DNA of 64,000 nt, from positions 62,001 through 126,000 of the forward strand of contig NZ_JAFHKL010000001.1 in assembly GCF_016937655.1 (NCBI RefSeq), read 5' to 3'. The notes beneath the pieces are model-generated. The model saw only the letters and a list, made by a program, of their open reading frames with translations, was not told the DNA's origin and did not search any database. Positions within the stretch are counted from its first letter, which is position 1. Each line of letters starts with the position of its first letter. The position numbers and the translations under genes are program-made. This DNA comes from Chromobacterium alkanivorans. Lineage in GTDB: Bacteria; Pseudomonadota; Gammaproteobacteria; Burkholderiales; Chromobacteriaceae. This document shows, piece by piece, positions 18,186 through 26,816 of the stretch.

Positions 18186-19862
18186 GTGAGTACCTCTGAC
18201 AATAAATTCGCTGGCATTCAGCAGCTGGGCCGCGCCCTGATGCTGCCGATCGCCGTTCTGCCCGTGGCGGGCTTGCTGCTGCGCCTGGGCCAGCCGGACC
18301 TGCTCAACATCAAAATGATGGCTCAGGCCGGCGACGCCATCTTCGGCAACCTGGCGCTGATCTTCGCCATCGGCGTGGCGGTGGGATTCGCCAAGGACAA
18401 CAACGGCACCTCCGGCCTGGCCGGCGCCATCGGCTATCTGGTGATCACCGCGGTGCTCAAGGTGATAGACGAGAAGCTCAATATGGGGGTGCTGTCCGGC
18501 ATCCTGTCCGGCCTGGTGGCCGGCGCGCTGTACAACCGCTACAAGGACATCAAGCTGCCCAGCTATCTGGCCTTCTTCGGCGGCAAGCGCTTCGTGCCCA
18601 TCGTCACCGGCTTCTCCATGCTGGTGTTGGGCGCGGTGCTGGGCTATGTCTGGATGCCGGTGCAGATCGGCATCGACAGCGTCGGCCGCTGGCTGATCGG
18701 CGCCGGGGAAATCGGCGTCTTCGTCTACGGCGTGCTCAACCGCGTGCTCATCGTCACCGGCCTGCACCACATCCTCAACACCATCGTCTGGTTCCAGGTG
18801 GGCGATTTCGCCTCCGCCGCCGGCAAGGTGGTGCACGGCGATCTGACCCGCTTCTTCGCCGGCGACAAGACGGCCGGCATGTTCATGTCCGGCTTCTTCC
18901 CGGTGATGATGTTCGGCCTGCCGGCCGCCTGCCTGGCGATGTACCGCACCGCCAAGCCCGAGAACAAGCAAGCCGTCGGCGGCCTGCTGTTCTCGATGGC
19001 GCTGACCGCGATGCTGACCGGCGTCACCGAGCCGGTGGAATTCGCCTTCATGTTCCTGGCCCCGGCGCTGTACGCCATCCACGCCGTGCTGACCGGTCTG
19101 GCCATGGCCTTGATGCACGCGCTCAACATCAAGCTGGGCTTCGGCTTCTCCGCCGGCCTGTTCGACTACGCGCTGAACTTCGGCCTGTCCACCAAGCCGC
19201 TGCTGCTGGTCCCGGTGGGCATCGGCTACTTCGCGCTCTACTACGTGCTGTTCGTGTTCTTCATCAAGAAGTTCGACCTGAAGACCCCGGGCCGCGAAGA
19301 CGCGATGGTGGCCGTGGCGGCGGTGGCCGCCGGCAGCGAGCGCGCGCGCGCCTTCATCGCCGCGTTGGGCGGCGCCGCCAACCTGAAGTCCGTGGACGCC
19401 TGCACCACCCGTCTGCGCCTGCAAGTGGCCAGCAACGACAAGGTGGACGAAGCCGCGCTGAAGGCGCTGGGCTCGCGCGGCCTGATCAAGCCGGCCGCCG
19501 GCAGCGTGCAAGTGGTGCTGGGGCCGGAGGCGGACCTGATCGCCGACGAAATCCGCGTCGCGCTGGGCAACCCTGACGCCGCTGTCGCGCCGGCCGCCGC
19601 CGCGCCGGCGCAAGCCTTGGGCGAGGTAGTGGGCATAGACCGCGAACGCTGGCTGACGGCGCTGGGCGGCGCAGCCAATGTGCGCAAGGTGGACGCCGTG
19701 GCCGGCAGCCGGCTGCGGGTGGAAGTGGCCGACGCGGCCTTGGTGGACCAGGCGGCTTTGCAACTGCTGGGCGCCAGCGGCGTCACCGCCTTCTCCGGCA
19801 CGCTATTGCATATAGTATTGAATAGCGACGCCGGCGATTACGCCGCCGCGCTGCAGGGCTGA
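18186..19862 (+). CDS. nagE: PTS N-acetylglucosamine permease EIICB with a second, degenerate EIIB-like domain
   Basis: 558 aa with a GTG start and GGGAG ribosome site. EIIC (1-370) has about ten membrane segments starting LGRALMLPIAVLPVAGLLLR and the conserved TGVTEPVEFAFMFLAP block. A first EIIB domain (about 375-457) carries the phosphorylated Cys406 in DACTTRLRLQV. After an Ala-rich linker a second EIIB-like domain (about 475-558) follows, but the cysteine position is Val505 (VDAVAGSRLRV), so it cannot be phosphorylated. E. coli NagE has EIIA at its C terminus; here EIIA sits in the preceding gene. Confidence 0.93.
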   Translation: MSTSDNKFAGIQQLGRALMLPIAVLPVAGLLLRLGQPDLLNIKMMAQAGDAIFGNLALIFAIGVAVGFAKDNNGTSGLAGAIGYLVITAVLKVIDEKLNMGVLSGILSGLVAGALYNRYKDIKLPSYLAFFGGKRFVPIVTGFSMLVLGAVLGYVWMPVQIGIDSVGRWLIGAGEIGVFVYGVLNRVLIVTGLHHILNTIVWFQVGDFASAAGKVVHGDLTRFFAGDKTAGMFMSGFFPVMMFGLPAACLAMYRTAKPENKQAVGGLLFSMALTAMLTGVTEPVEFAFMFLAPALYAIHAVLTGLAMALMHALNIKLGFGFSAGLFDYALNFGLSTKPLLLVPVGIGYFALYYVLFVFFIKKFDLKTPGREDAMVAVAAVAAGSERARAFIAALGGAANLKSVDACTTRLRLQVASNDKVDEAALKALGSRGLIKPAAGSVQVVLGPEADLIADEIRVALGNPDAAVAPAAAAPAQALGEVVGIDRERWLTALGGAANVRKVDAVAGSRLRVEVADAALVDQAALQLLGASGVTAFSGTLLHIVLNSDAGDYAAALQG

Positions 19863-20054
19863 GACGCTGTTCGACGCCACATCGGCCGGCGGAATTTGAC
19901 GCACGGCAAGCTTGGACGGAATTTCCGCACTGCCGATGTTGGTAATTCGCCCACTACTTATGTAGCGAGTTGATTACAAGCCGAATCAGGCGGACAGTGG
20001 TGGCGCAGGGCACGGGAAGATGACCTTGCGCCATTTCAACTTGGAGGATGCATC

Positions 20055-21068
20055 ATGACGTTGCGAGTTGCTATCAATGGTTACGGCCGCATCGGCCGCA
20101 TGATTGTGCGTGCATGGCAAGAGCGCTATGCCGATCAGGACATCGAGATTGTCGCCATCAACGATCTGGCCTCGCCGGAGCTGCATGAACACCTGACCCG
20201 TTACGACAGCGTGCACGGTCCGTTCGCCGCTTCCGTGGCGCTGGACGGCGATCACCTGGTGGTCAACGGCAAGAAGATCAAACTGCTGGCCATCCGCAAC
20301 CCGGCCGAGCTGCCGTGGAAAGAATTGAACGTGGACGTGGTGATGGAATGCACCGGCTTGTTCACCACTCGCGAAAAAGCCGGCGCTCATCTGCAGGCCG
20401 GCGCCAAAAAAGTGCTGATCTCCGCTCCGGGCGGCGAAGGCGTGGACGCCACCGTGGTTTACGGCGTCAACCACCAGCAGCTGAGCAGCGCGATGACCAT
20501 CGTCTCCAACGCCTCCTGCACCACCAACTGTCTGGCCCCGATGGTGCAGCCGCTGATCGACAGCATCGGCATCGAGCGCGGCCTGATGACCACGGTGCAC
20601 GCCTACACCAACGACCAAGTGCTGCTGGACACCGATCACAAGGATCTGCGTCGCGCCCGTTCCGCCGCAGTGTCCATGATCCCGACCAAGACCGGCGCCG
20701 CCGCCGCGGTGGGTCTGGTGCTGCCGCAGCTGAAAGGCAAGCTGGACGGCTTCGCCGTGCGCGTGCCGGTGAGCAACGTCTCGCTGGTGGACCTGACCTT
20801 CACCGCCGGCCGCGACACCACCAAGGAAGAAGTGAACCAGCTGATCAGCGACGCCGCCAAAGGCCCGCTCAAGGGCGTGCTCGGCGTCAACACCCTGCCG
20901 CTGGTGTCCTGCGACTTCCTGCACAACCCGGCGTCCAGCACCTTCGACGCCACGCTGACCCGCGTCATCGGCGGCCGCGAAGTCAAAGTGCTGGCCTGGT
21001 ACGACAATGAGTGGGGCTTCTCCAACCGCATGATAGACACCGCGGTGGCCTGGCAGGCTGCCAAGTAA
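20055..21068 (+). CDS. gapA: Glyceraldehyde-3-phosphate dehydrogenase, type I
   Basis: 337 aa, full family length. NAD fold [10 protein letters not shown] near the N terminus, catalytic Cys155 in [12 protein letters not shown], His182 in [10 protein letters not shown], and [12 protein letters not shown] near the C terminus. It converts glyceraldehyde-3-P plus phosphate to 1,3-bisphosphoglycerate with NAD. A good GGAGG ribosome site precedes the ATG. The gene stands alone, 192 bp after nagE and followed by a strong bidirectional terminator. Erythrose-4-phosphate dehydrogenase is the main alternative; the sequence fits GAPDH better. Confidence 0.93.
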   Translation: MTLRVAINGYGRIGRMIVRAWQERYADQDIEIVAINDLASPELHEHLTRYDSVHGPFAASVALDGDHLVVNGKKIKLLAIRNPAELPWKELNVDVVMECTGLFTTREKAGAHLQAGAKKVLISAPGGEGVDATVVYGVNHQQLSSAMTIVSNASCTTNCLAPMVQPLIDSIGIERGLMTTVHAYTNDQVLLDTDHKDLRRARSAAVSMIPTKTGAAAAVGLVLPQLKGKLDGFAVRVPVSNVSLVDLTFTAGRDTTKEEVNQLISDAAKGPLKGVLGVNTLPLVSCDFLHNPASSTFDATLTRVIGGREVKVLAWYDNEWGFSNRMIDTAVAWQAAK

Positions 21069-21088
21069 GTCCGCCGGCTGTTGCACCG

Positions 21089-21122
21089 ATCAGGCCATGG
21101 TTCTCCGGAACCATGGCCTGAT
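21089..21122. terminator. Bidirectional terminator between gapA and the thioesterase gene
   Basis: A perfect 15-bp stem (21089-21103 with 21108-21122) around the tetraloop TCCG, lying between two convergent genes. The T-run on the plus side is short (TTT). Confidence 0.8.
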
Positions 21123-21123
21123 T

Positions 21124-21540
21124 TCATTCCGGCGCGCCGCGATAGCGCAGGCAGGCTTCGCCGAAGGCCAGCAGCCGCTGCTGCTCGTCCAGCACTTCCG
21201 CGCTGGCGTGGTAGATGCGCCGCCCCTGGCTGCGTCGGGTGGCCACGGCGCGGATGCGGCCGGCGCTGATCTGGCGGGTGAAGCTGGTGGTCAGCGACAA
21301 GGTGACGCAGGCGCGCGGCGTTTCGCCCAGCGGCCGCCAGGTGCCGCACAGTCCGCAGGCCGCGTCCAGCAGCGCGGCGTAGACGCCGCCATGCAGCACG
21401 CCGGCGGCGTTCAAGTGTTGCGGGCCGATTTCCAGCTCGATGGAGGCGCGGCCGTCCCCCCAACTGAGCACGCGAAAACCCAGCAGGGAGCGAAAACCGT
21501 TGTCGGGCGGCAGCAGTGGGGCGAGCGCGGGATGGGACAT
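21124..21540 (-). CDS. PaaI/YbgC-type hotdog-fold thioesterase
   Basis: 138 aa. The single hotdog domain shows the PaaI signature LNAAGVLHGGVYAALLDAACG with the substrate-binding Asn/His-Gly-Gly region, and the later TSFTRQISAGRIRAVATRR strand. Such enzymes hydrolyse acyl- or phenylacetyl-CoA thioesters in the cytoplasm. It lies 9 nt downstream of a periplasmic binding protein gene that it probably shares a transcript with. Substrate unknown. Confidence 0.85.
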   Translation of the reverse strand: MSHPALAPLLPPDNGFRSLLGFRVLSWGDGRASIELEIGPQHLNAAGVLHGGVYAALLDAACGLCGTWRPLGETPRACVTLSLTTSFTRQISAGRIRAVATRRSQGRRIYHASAEVLDEQQRLLAFGEACLRYRGAPE

Positions 21541-21549
21541 CAGGCTTCC

Positions 21550-22713
21550 TTACCAGGGCACGGCGGGGAGATTCAATTTGCCGGTCGCCTTTTGTCGCGG
21601 CGAAACCAGCTCCACGCGGCCATTGCCCTGATGCTGGCCGATGTATTGGGTGAAGTTGGGGTTGTCGCCGTTGGCGTCGAAGCTGACCGGGCCGATCAGC
21701 GTGTCGCGCCGGGTGGCGCGCAGCTCGGCCACGAGTCCGCCCGGCTGCCGCAGGCTGCCCTTGTCGGCGGCGCGGGCGATGGCCTCGAACAGGATCTGGC
21801 CTTGCACATAGCCAAGCTCGCTGAGATAGTCCGGGTCGCGCCGGTAGCGGGCGCGGTAGGCGGCGGCGAAGAGATTACCCTCCTCCGAACTGAAGCTGAC
21901 CGGATAGGGCAGCATGGTGGTGCCCAGCACATTGTTGACCAGTTCGGGGAAGTCGACGGCCATTTTCGGCGCCGCGATGCCCCAGGCGCCTATCATGGCC
22001 TTGACCGGCGGCCTCAGCAGCCGGGCGGCGCGCAGAATGCCGACATAGTCGTTTTCATAACCCACCATCACGATGACGTCGGGCCTATCCCGCAGCCGCA
22101 CCTTGTTGACCAGCGGCTTGAAGTCCTTGAGGCTGGGGTCGAAGGGATGCATGGAGATCCGGACCTCAGGGTTGCGCCGGCGGATGCCTTCGGCCAGCTC
22201 CAGATTGGCATCCTTGGTGGAGTGGATGATGGCGGCGGAGGCGACCTTGAGTTCGGCCAGCAGATGGCTCAGCGCCACAATGTAGCCCTTGTTGTCGTTC
22301 AGCCGGAAAAAGGTCTTCAGGCCGCGCTGGCTGGCGCTCAGCGTGGCGCTGCCGGTGGTCAGGTAGACCAGGCCCAGCTTGTTGGCGCTGTCCGCGGCGG
22401 GGCTGATGATATTGGTGCTGTAGCCGCCGGTGATGGCCAGCGCGCCCTGGCTGGCCATTCGTTCGACCGCGGCCACCGCCTTGGCCGGCGAGGATTCGTC
22501 GTCCTGGATCAGCAGCTTGATCTGGTGCCGGTTTTGAGCCTGGTTGAACAGGGCGGCGGCGGTTTCGATGCCGCGTCCGGTTTCGCCGCCCACGCGCGCC
22601 AGATTGCCGCTGAGCGACAAGGGCACGCCAACCAGGAACTCGGCCGCGCCGCTGTCGGCGGAGAACAGGAGCAGGGCGGCGGTGAACAGCAGGGCGGATT
22701 GTCGCGGGCGCAT
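21550..22713 (-). CDS. LivK-type periplasmic substrate-binding protein (ABC transporter)
   Basis: 387 aa, signal peptide 1-23 (LLFTAALLLFSADSGAA). The periplasmic-binding type 1 fold starts FLVGVPLSLSGNLARVGGETGRG and continues IKLLIQDDESSPAKAVAAVERM and ITGGYSTNIISPAADSANK, as in branched-chain amino-acid or amide receptors. No permease or ATPase genes lie nearby, so it is an orphan receptor in this window. It sits with an acyl-CoA dehydrogenase gene, an acyl-CoA ligase remnant and an IclR regulator, which suggests a catabolic island for an aromatic or organic acid. Confidence 0.85.
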   Translation of the reverse strand: MRPRQSALLFTAALLLFSADSGAAEFLVGVPLSLSGNLARVGGETGRGIETAAALFNQAQNRHQIKLLIQDDESSPAKAVAAVERMASQGALAITGGYSTNIISPAADSANKLGLVYLTTGSATLSASQRGLKTFFRLNDNKGYIVALSHLLAELKVASAAIIHSTKDANLELAEGIRRRNPEVRISMHPFDPSLKDFKPLVNKVRLRDRPDVIVMVGYENDYVGILRAARLLRPPVKAMIGAWGIAAPKMAVDFPELVNNVLGTTMLPYPVSFSSEEGNLFAAAYRARYRRDPDYLSELGYVQGQILFEAIARAADKGSLRQPGGLVAELRATRRDTLIGPVSFDANGDNPNFTQYIGQHQGNGRVELVSPRQKATGKLNLPAVPW

Positions 22714-22724
22714 GGCGAGACTCC

Positions 22725-22880
22725 TTATTCATGGACCAGGCCGCGCAGCTTGGCCTTGAGGATTTTGCCGGTGGCGGAAGCCGGCAGCGGGTGGATGGCG
22801 CTGGGGCATTTGTAGGCGGCCAGCCGCCGGCGCAGAATGTCGTCGATGCGTTCCTGCGCGGGGGGAGCGGGGCTCAGCAT
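22725..22880 (-). pseudogene. C-terminal fragment of an AMP-dependent acyl-CoA synthetase (51 aa)
   Basis: A 51-codon frame from an ATG at 22880 (overlapping the acyl-CoA dehydrogenase stop) to TAA at 22725-22727. The peptide contains ERIDDILRRRLAAYKCPSA and ends PASATGKILKAKLRGL. This is the C-terminal AMP-binding_C block (the A-Y-K-x-P and T-G-K-I-x-K-x-x-L-R motif, including the catalytic Lys) of acyl-CoA ligases. The adenylation domain of about 400-450 residues is missing; upstream is the intact dehydrogenase. It is therefore a decay product or internal deletion, although a start codon and stop remain so it could still be translated by coupling. Confidence 0.72.
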
Positions 22881-24037
22881 GCCATGCTCCCGGCCCGTAT
22901 CATATTGCGGGCAATCACCAGCTGCTGGATCTGGCTGGTGCCTTCATAGATGCGGAACAGCCGCACGTCGCGGTAGAAGCGCTCTATCGCGTAGTCGTCG
23001 ACATAGCCGGCGCCGCCATGGATCTGCACCGCGCGGTCGGCAACGCGGCCGCACATCTCGGAGGCGAACAGCTTGGCGCAGGCGGCCTCGGTGGCGATGT
23101 CGCCGCCGGCGTCGCGGCGGCGGGCGGCGTCCAGCACCATGCAGCGCGCGGCGTAGATTTCAGCCTGGCTGTCGGCCAGCATCGCCTGGATCAATTGAAA
23201 TTCGGCAATCGGCTGGCCAAACTGGCGGCGGTTCAAGGCATAGTCCAGCGCGTCCGCCAGCATGCGTTCGGCGGTGGCGACGCAGACCGCGGCCAGGTGC
23301 AGGCGGCCCTTGTCCAGCACCCGCATCGCAATCTTGAAGCCTATGCCTTCCTCACCGCCCAGCAACTGGCTGGCCGGCACCCGACAGTTGTCGAAGATCA
23401 CGTCGCAGGTTTGCGAGCCCTGCTGGCCCATTTTCCGGTCCGGCCGGCCCAGGCTGAGTCCGGGAGTTTCCCGCTCCACCAGAAATGCGGATACGCCGGC
23501 GGCGCCGGCGCGCGCCGGATCGGTGCGGGCCAGCACGGTGAACAGCCCCGCTTGCGGCGCATTGGTGATGAAGCGCTTGCTGCCGTTGAGCACGTAGTGG
23601 TCGCCGTCGCGGCGGGCGCTGGTTTTCAAGGCGGCGGCGTCTGAGCCGGAGTCGGGCTCGGTCAGGCAGAAGGCGCCGATCAGTTCGCCGGAGGCCAGCC
23701 GCGGCAGATAGCGCTGCTTCTGTTCCGGGCTGCCGTGCAGGATCAGACCCTGGGAGCCGATGCCGTTATTGGTGCCGATGCGCGAGCGGAAGGCCGGCGA
23801 GGTACGGCCCAGTTCGAAGGCGACCAGCACTTCCTCCTCCGTGCTCAGGCCCAGGCCGCCGTAGTTCTCGGGAATGCACAGGCCGAACAGTCCCAGCTCG
23901 CGCATCTGCTGGATCAGCGGTTCCGGAATCTGGTCGGTCGCGGCCACCAGCCGCTCATTGGGCAGCAGCGCCTGGCTGACGAAGCGCCGGATGGCCTCCA
24001 GCAGGCTGTCCAGGGTGTCTTGGTCTCGAATCATCAT
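22874..24037 (-). CDS. Acyl-CoA dehydrogenase
   Basis: 387 aa, typical FAD-dependent ACAD length. Blocks: GLFGLCIPENYGGLGLSTEE, CLTEPDSGSDAAALKTSA (FAD contact), GSKRFITNAPQAG, GIGFKIAMRVLDKGR and the C-terminal QIHGGAGYVDDYAIERFYRDVR with RIYEGTSQIQQLVIARNM, where the glutamate of Y-E-G-T is the catalytic base position. It introduces the alpha-beta double bond of an acyl-CoA in the cytoplasm. Its stop overlaps the start of an acyl-CoA ligase remnant, and palindromic element C lies 45-155 nt upstream. Confidence 0.92.
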   Translation of the reverse strand: MMIRDQDTLDSLLEAIRRFVSQALLPNERLVAATDQIPEPLIQQMRELGLFGLCIPENYGGLGLSTEEEVLVAFELGRTSPAFRSRIGTNNGIGSQGLILHGSPEQKQRYLPRLASGELIGAFCLTEPDSGSDAAALKTSARRDGDHYVLNGSKRFITNAPQAGLFTVLARTDPARAGAAGVSAFLVERETPGLSLGRPDRKMGQQGSQTCDVIFDNCRVPASQLLGGEEGIGFKIAMRVLDKGRLHLAAVCVATAERMLADALDYALNRRQFGQPIAEFQLIQAMLADSQAEIYAARCMVLDAARRRDAGGDIATEAACAKLFASEMCGRVADRAVQIHGGAGYVDDYAIERFYRDVRLFRIYEGTSQIQQLVIARNMIRAGSMAC

Positions 24038-24081
24038 TGACTCCTAGTGAGTGAGGGGGCCGGGGCCGAGGCCGATGGCGC

Positions 24082-24199
24082 TTAGAACCGCTAACAAAAC
24101 CACGCAGAGAACCTGAACCAAGGCGCGCCGACGCAGGCAGTACCCGTAGTACGACAAGGAGGCGCAACTCAGGATCAGGGGTTTTGTTAGCGGGTCTTA
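24082..24199. repeat. Intergenic palindromic element, copy C
   Basis: 112-bp palindrome (24085-24196) bounded by TTA at 24082-24084 and 24197-24199. Terminal inverted repeats GAACCGCTAACAAAACC and the complement of the right end match at 16 of 17 positions. Inside lies CCTGAACC paired with GGATCAGG, then the centre GTAC-N5-GTAC (24140-24152). The terminal sequence differs from copies A and B but the layout (TTA ends, AAGGCG block, GTAC-N5-GTAC centre) is the same. The right TTA is the stop codon of the IclR gene. Confidence 0.78.
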
Positions 24200-25003
24200 G
24201 CACACCGCCTCCAGATTGCGCACCATGTCCACCAGCCGAGGCCCGATGTCCTCCTCCAGCTGCCGTGGCTTGAGCTGAAAGCCGGGGCCGCCACAGCTGA
24301 ACACGATCAGGCCATGGCTGGGATGGCGCATTGGCACGCCGACGGAATTGACGTCGCGCTGCCATTCCCCCAGGGACAGGCAGAAGCCGCGTTCGGCGTG
24401 GTCGCGGAAGGCCTGCTCCAGCGATAGGCGGATGGCGGACCAGTCGTCGCGGAAACGCTGGCCGATGTGGTCCAGCACAAAGGCCCGTTCCGGCTCCGGC
24501 ATCGCCGCCAGACAGGCCTTGCCCATGGCGGTGCTGTGCAGTGGAATGCGCGAGCCGATCTGGCGGCGCATGGTGAGGTGGGTTTCGCTGTGCGCGACAT
24601 CGAGATAGACCATGCTCAGGCGGTCGCGGGCGCCAATCGCCACCGAGGCCCGCGTCAGGCGCGCCAGTTCCGTCATCCGGGTTTGCGCGGCATTGCAGAT
24701 CGACAGATTGCTGAGCAGCGCGTAGCCAAAGGCCAGCACGCCGATGTCCAGTTGATATTTGCCGGAGGCGGCGTTGCAGCGCAGATAGCCCAGCTGGGTC
24801 AGCGTATGGGTCAGCCGCGTCACGGTGGGGCGCGGCAGGCCGGTCAGGCGCGCCAGTTCCTGATTGCCCAGTTGTTTGCCGTCGGGAGTGAAGCAGCGCA
24901 GCAGTTCCAGGCCGCGGGCCAAGGCGGTGACGAATTGCCGCTTGTCGTGATCGTCGGCCACGCTTGGCGTCAGCAGCGGCCAGTCGGGAGGGTTGGGCTT
25001 CAT
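24197..25003 (-). CDS. IclR-family transcriptional regulator
   Basis: 268 aa from the ATG at 25003, chosen for its AAGGGGA ribosome site; the frame opens further upstream at 25078. N-terminal winged HTH (about residues 20-75: FVTALARGLELLRCF, then NQELARLTGLPRPTVTRLTHTL) and a C-terminal effector-binding domain (IGARDRLSMVYLDVAHS through the HPSHGLIVFSCGGPGF block). The family usually controls aromatic-acid or fatty-acid catabolism. It lies upstream of the ACAD/LivK group and is likely its regulator. The gene stop coincides with the edge of palindromic element C. Confidence 0.87.
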   Translation of the reverse strand: MKPNPPDWPLLTPSVADDHDKRQFVTALARGLELLRCFTPDGKQLGNQELARLTGLPRPTVTRLTHTLTQLGYLRCNAASGKYQLDIGVLAFGYALLSNLSICNAAQTRMTELARLTRASVAIGARDRLSMVYLDVAHSETHLTMRRQIGSRIPLHSTAMGKACLAAMPEPERAFVLDHIGQRFRDDWSAIRLSLEQAFRDHAERGFCLSLGEWQRDVNSVGVPMRHPSHGLIVFSCGGPGFQLKPRQLEEDIGPRLVDMVRNLEAVC

Positions 25004-25245
25004 GGCGTCCCCTTCGCTTGCGGGTGGCTGGCAGGCCGCCACCCGTTCGGTGAGAATGCGATGGCCCACTGTAAGCACTGGCGCGGGGGGCTGGGATTAT
25101 TTCGAAATTAAGTTTCGCTGTGCGAAATTGACCGCCAGCCAAGGCAGGCTGTCAGGCGCGGCGTCGTTTGGTAAAACCATTGAAAATCAGATGGATGGGG
25201 TGTTTTGACGGCGACGGGGCGTTGTCGCCATTTGGACACAGGCGC

Positions 25246-25689
25246 TTAGTCGTCCTGCTGCAAATCCGGCAGCCGCGGCGGCACCGGCACCTCGATCACG
25301 ATCGAGGTCTTGGTGTCGCCGAACTGCATCAGCCGCGCGATCAGCGCCTGCAGCGTGGGCATATTGTCCACCACCACCTTCATCATCAGCCCGCTGGTGC
25401 CGGTCACCGACATGCATTCGATGATCTCCGGCATGGTGCGGATCTCCTCTATCACCGCGAAGTACTCCAGGTGCTTGACCGTCAGCTCTATCATGCAGCA
25501 GATCGGCATGCCCACCTTGTTGGGATCGATGGTGGCGCGGTAGCCGGTGATCACGCCGCCGCGCTCCAGTTTGCCCACTCGATCCGCCACCGCCGGCGGC
25601 GACAGATTCACTCGCCGGGCCAGTTCCGCGAAGCTGATGCGGGCGTTTTCGTGCAGCGCGGCGATGATTTTTCTATCAAATTTATCCAT
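25246..25689 (-). CDS. Lrp/AsnC-family transcriptional regulator
   Basis: 147 aa: N-terminal HTH (MDKFDRKIIAALHENARISF, then AELARRVNLSPPAVADRVGKL) and an AsnC/RAM ligand domain (EYFAVIEEIRTMPEIIECMSVTGTSGLMMKVVVDN). Such proteins form octamers that respond to amino acids. No obvious target operon is adjacent: it is followed by the IclR gene 240 bp away and preceded by a divergent intergenic region. It may regulate itself. Confidence 0.88.
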   Translation of the reverse strand: MDKFDRKIIAALHENARISFAELARRVNLSPPAVADRVGKLERGGVITGYRATIDPNKVGMPICCMIELTVKHLEYFAVIEEIRTMPEIIECMSVTGTSGLMMKVVVDNMPTLQALIARLMQFGDTKTSIVIEVPVPPRLPDLQQDD

Positions 25690-25779
25690 GTTTCGATTAT
25701 AAGGAAATATGACGAAACAAACTTATAAAAAAAGGCGGAATGGCTGAAAATCCAATCAACCATCTGATCAAAACGCCTG

Positions 25780-25988
25780 TTTGCTACGTAAAATGCTGGC
25801 CGTATCAGGGTTGGCCGCACTGTCCCGCGGCCCGCCTGTCCAGATCCGTTGCGTATGAGAATTGTCCCAAAGCACTCTCATTTGAAACTGTCCTGGTGAT
25901 CTCTTTGTCCCTGGTCTCTAGTCAGATCAAATCTGTATTGACGACGACCATTCCGGGCCTGTTCACAGCAACAGGCCCGTTTTTTTTT
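25780..25988 (+). ncRNA. Candidate small RNA ending in a strong terminator
   Basis: A possible promoter (TTGCTA at 25781, 16 bp, TATCAG at 25803) would start a transcript near 25812 that ends at the perfect 10-bp terminator stem 25954-25963/25970-25979 followed by nine T residues. The body contains a C/U-rich single-stranded stretch (GTCCTGGTGATCTCTTTGTC, about 25890-25910) of the kind used for base-pairing with ribosome sites. No match to a named sRNA is claimed; the exact 5' end is unknown. Confidence 0.35.
25954..25988 (+). terminator. Rho-independent terminator without an assigned gene
   Basis: CGGGCCTGTT (25954-25963) and AACAGGCCCG (25970-25979) form a perfect 10-bp stem with loop CACAGC, then a run of nine T. 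It points rightward and no coding gene precedes it on that strand. Confidence 0.85.
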
Positions 25989-26055
25989 GGGCTGCCGAGG
26001 CGTCTACGGCTGGCGCGTTGAAATAATCTGCGCCAAAGTGGGAAAGTTTGACGAA

Positions 26056-26074
26056 ATGTCATATTTTTGTAATC
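26056..26074 (+). promoter_or_regulatory. Pho-box-like site upstream of phoB
   Basis: ATGTCATATTTTTGTAATC resembles the PhoB half-site pair (CTGTCAT and CTGTCAT separated by 4 A/T). The second half-site (TGTAATC) is degenerate. It lies 47 bp before the phoB start, as expected for autoregulation. Confidence 0.6.
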
Positions 26075-26120
26075 ACCCGTTTTTATCCTTGCCACACACT
26101 CAAACGGGAATGGATCAACC

Positions 26121-26810
<690 letters not shown>

Positions 26811-26816
26811 GGCCTG

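Larger units (their letters stand above)
25690..26120. promoter_or_regulatory. Regulatory region between lrp-like gene and phoB
   Basis: 431 bp without a convincing protein gene. It holds the lrp-like promoter at the left, a Rho-independent terminator at 25954-25988 that ends no known gene (candidate small RNA or leader), and a Pho-box-like sequence at 26056-26074 before phoB. A 93-codon frame across the middle is interrupted in sense by the terminator and lacks a family match. Confidence 0.65.

Noticed and set aside
16366-18217. Long opposite- and other-frame ORFs across the EIIA-HPr-EI gene
   Set aside because: Arg/Gly/Ala-rich shadows of a very GC-rich gene; the true frame has complete EIIA, HPr and EI motifs.
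24085-24196. Similarity of element C ends (CTAACA and TGTTAG) to integron attC sites
   Set aside because: The 7-bp core patterns RYYYAAC and GTTRRRY are not met (GCTAAC is preceded by C, GTTAGCG has a C in the purine triplet), and the relatives A and B have different ends. No integrase gene is in the window.
25740-26021. 93-codon plus-strand frame between the lrp-like gene and phoB
   Set aside because: It runs through a strong terminator (25954-25988), lacks a ribosome site and shows no protein character.
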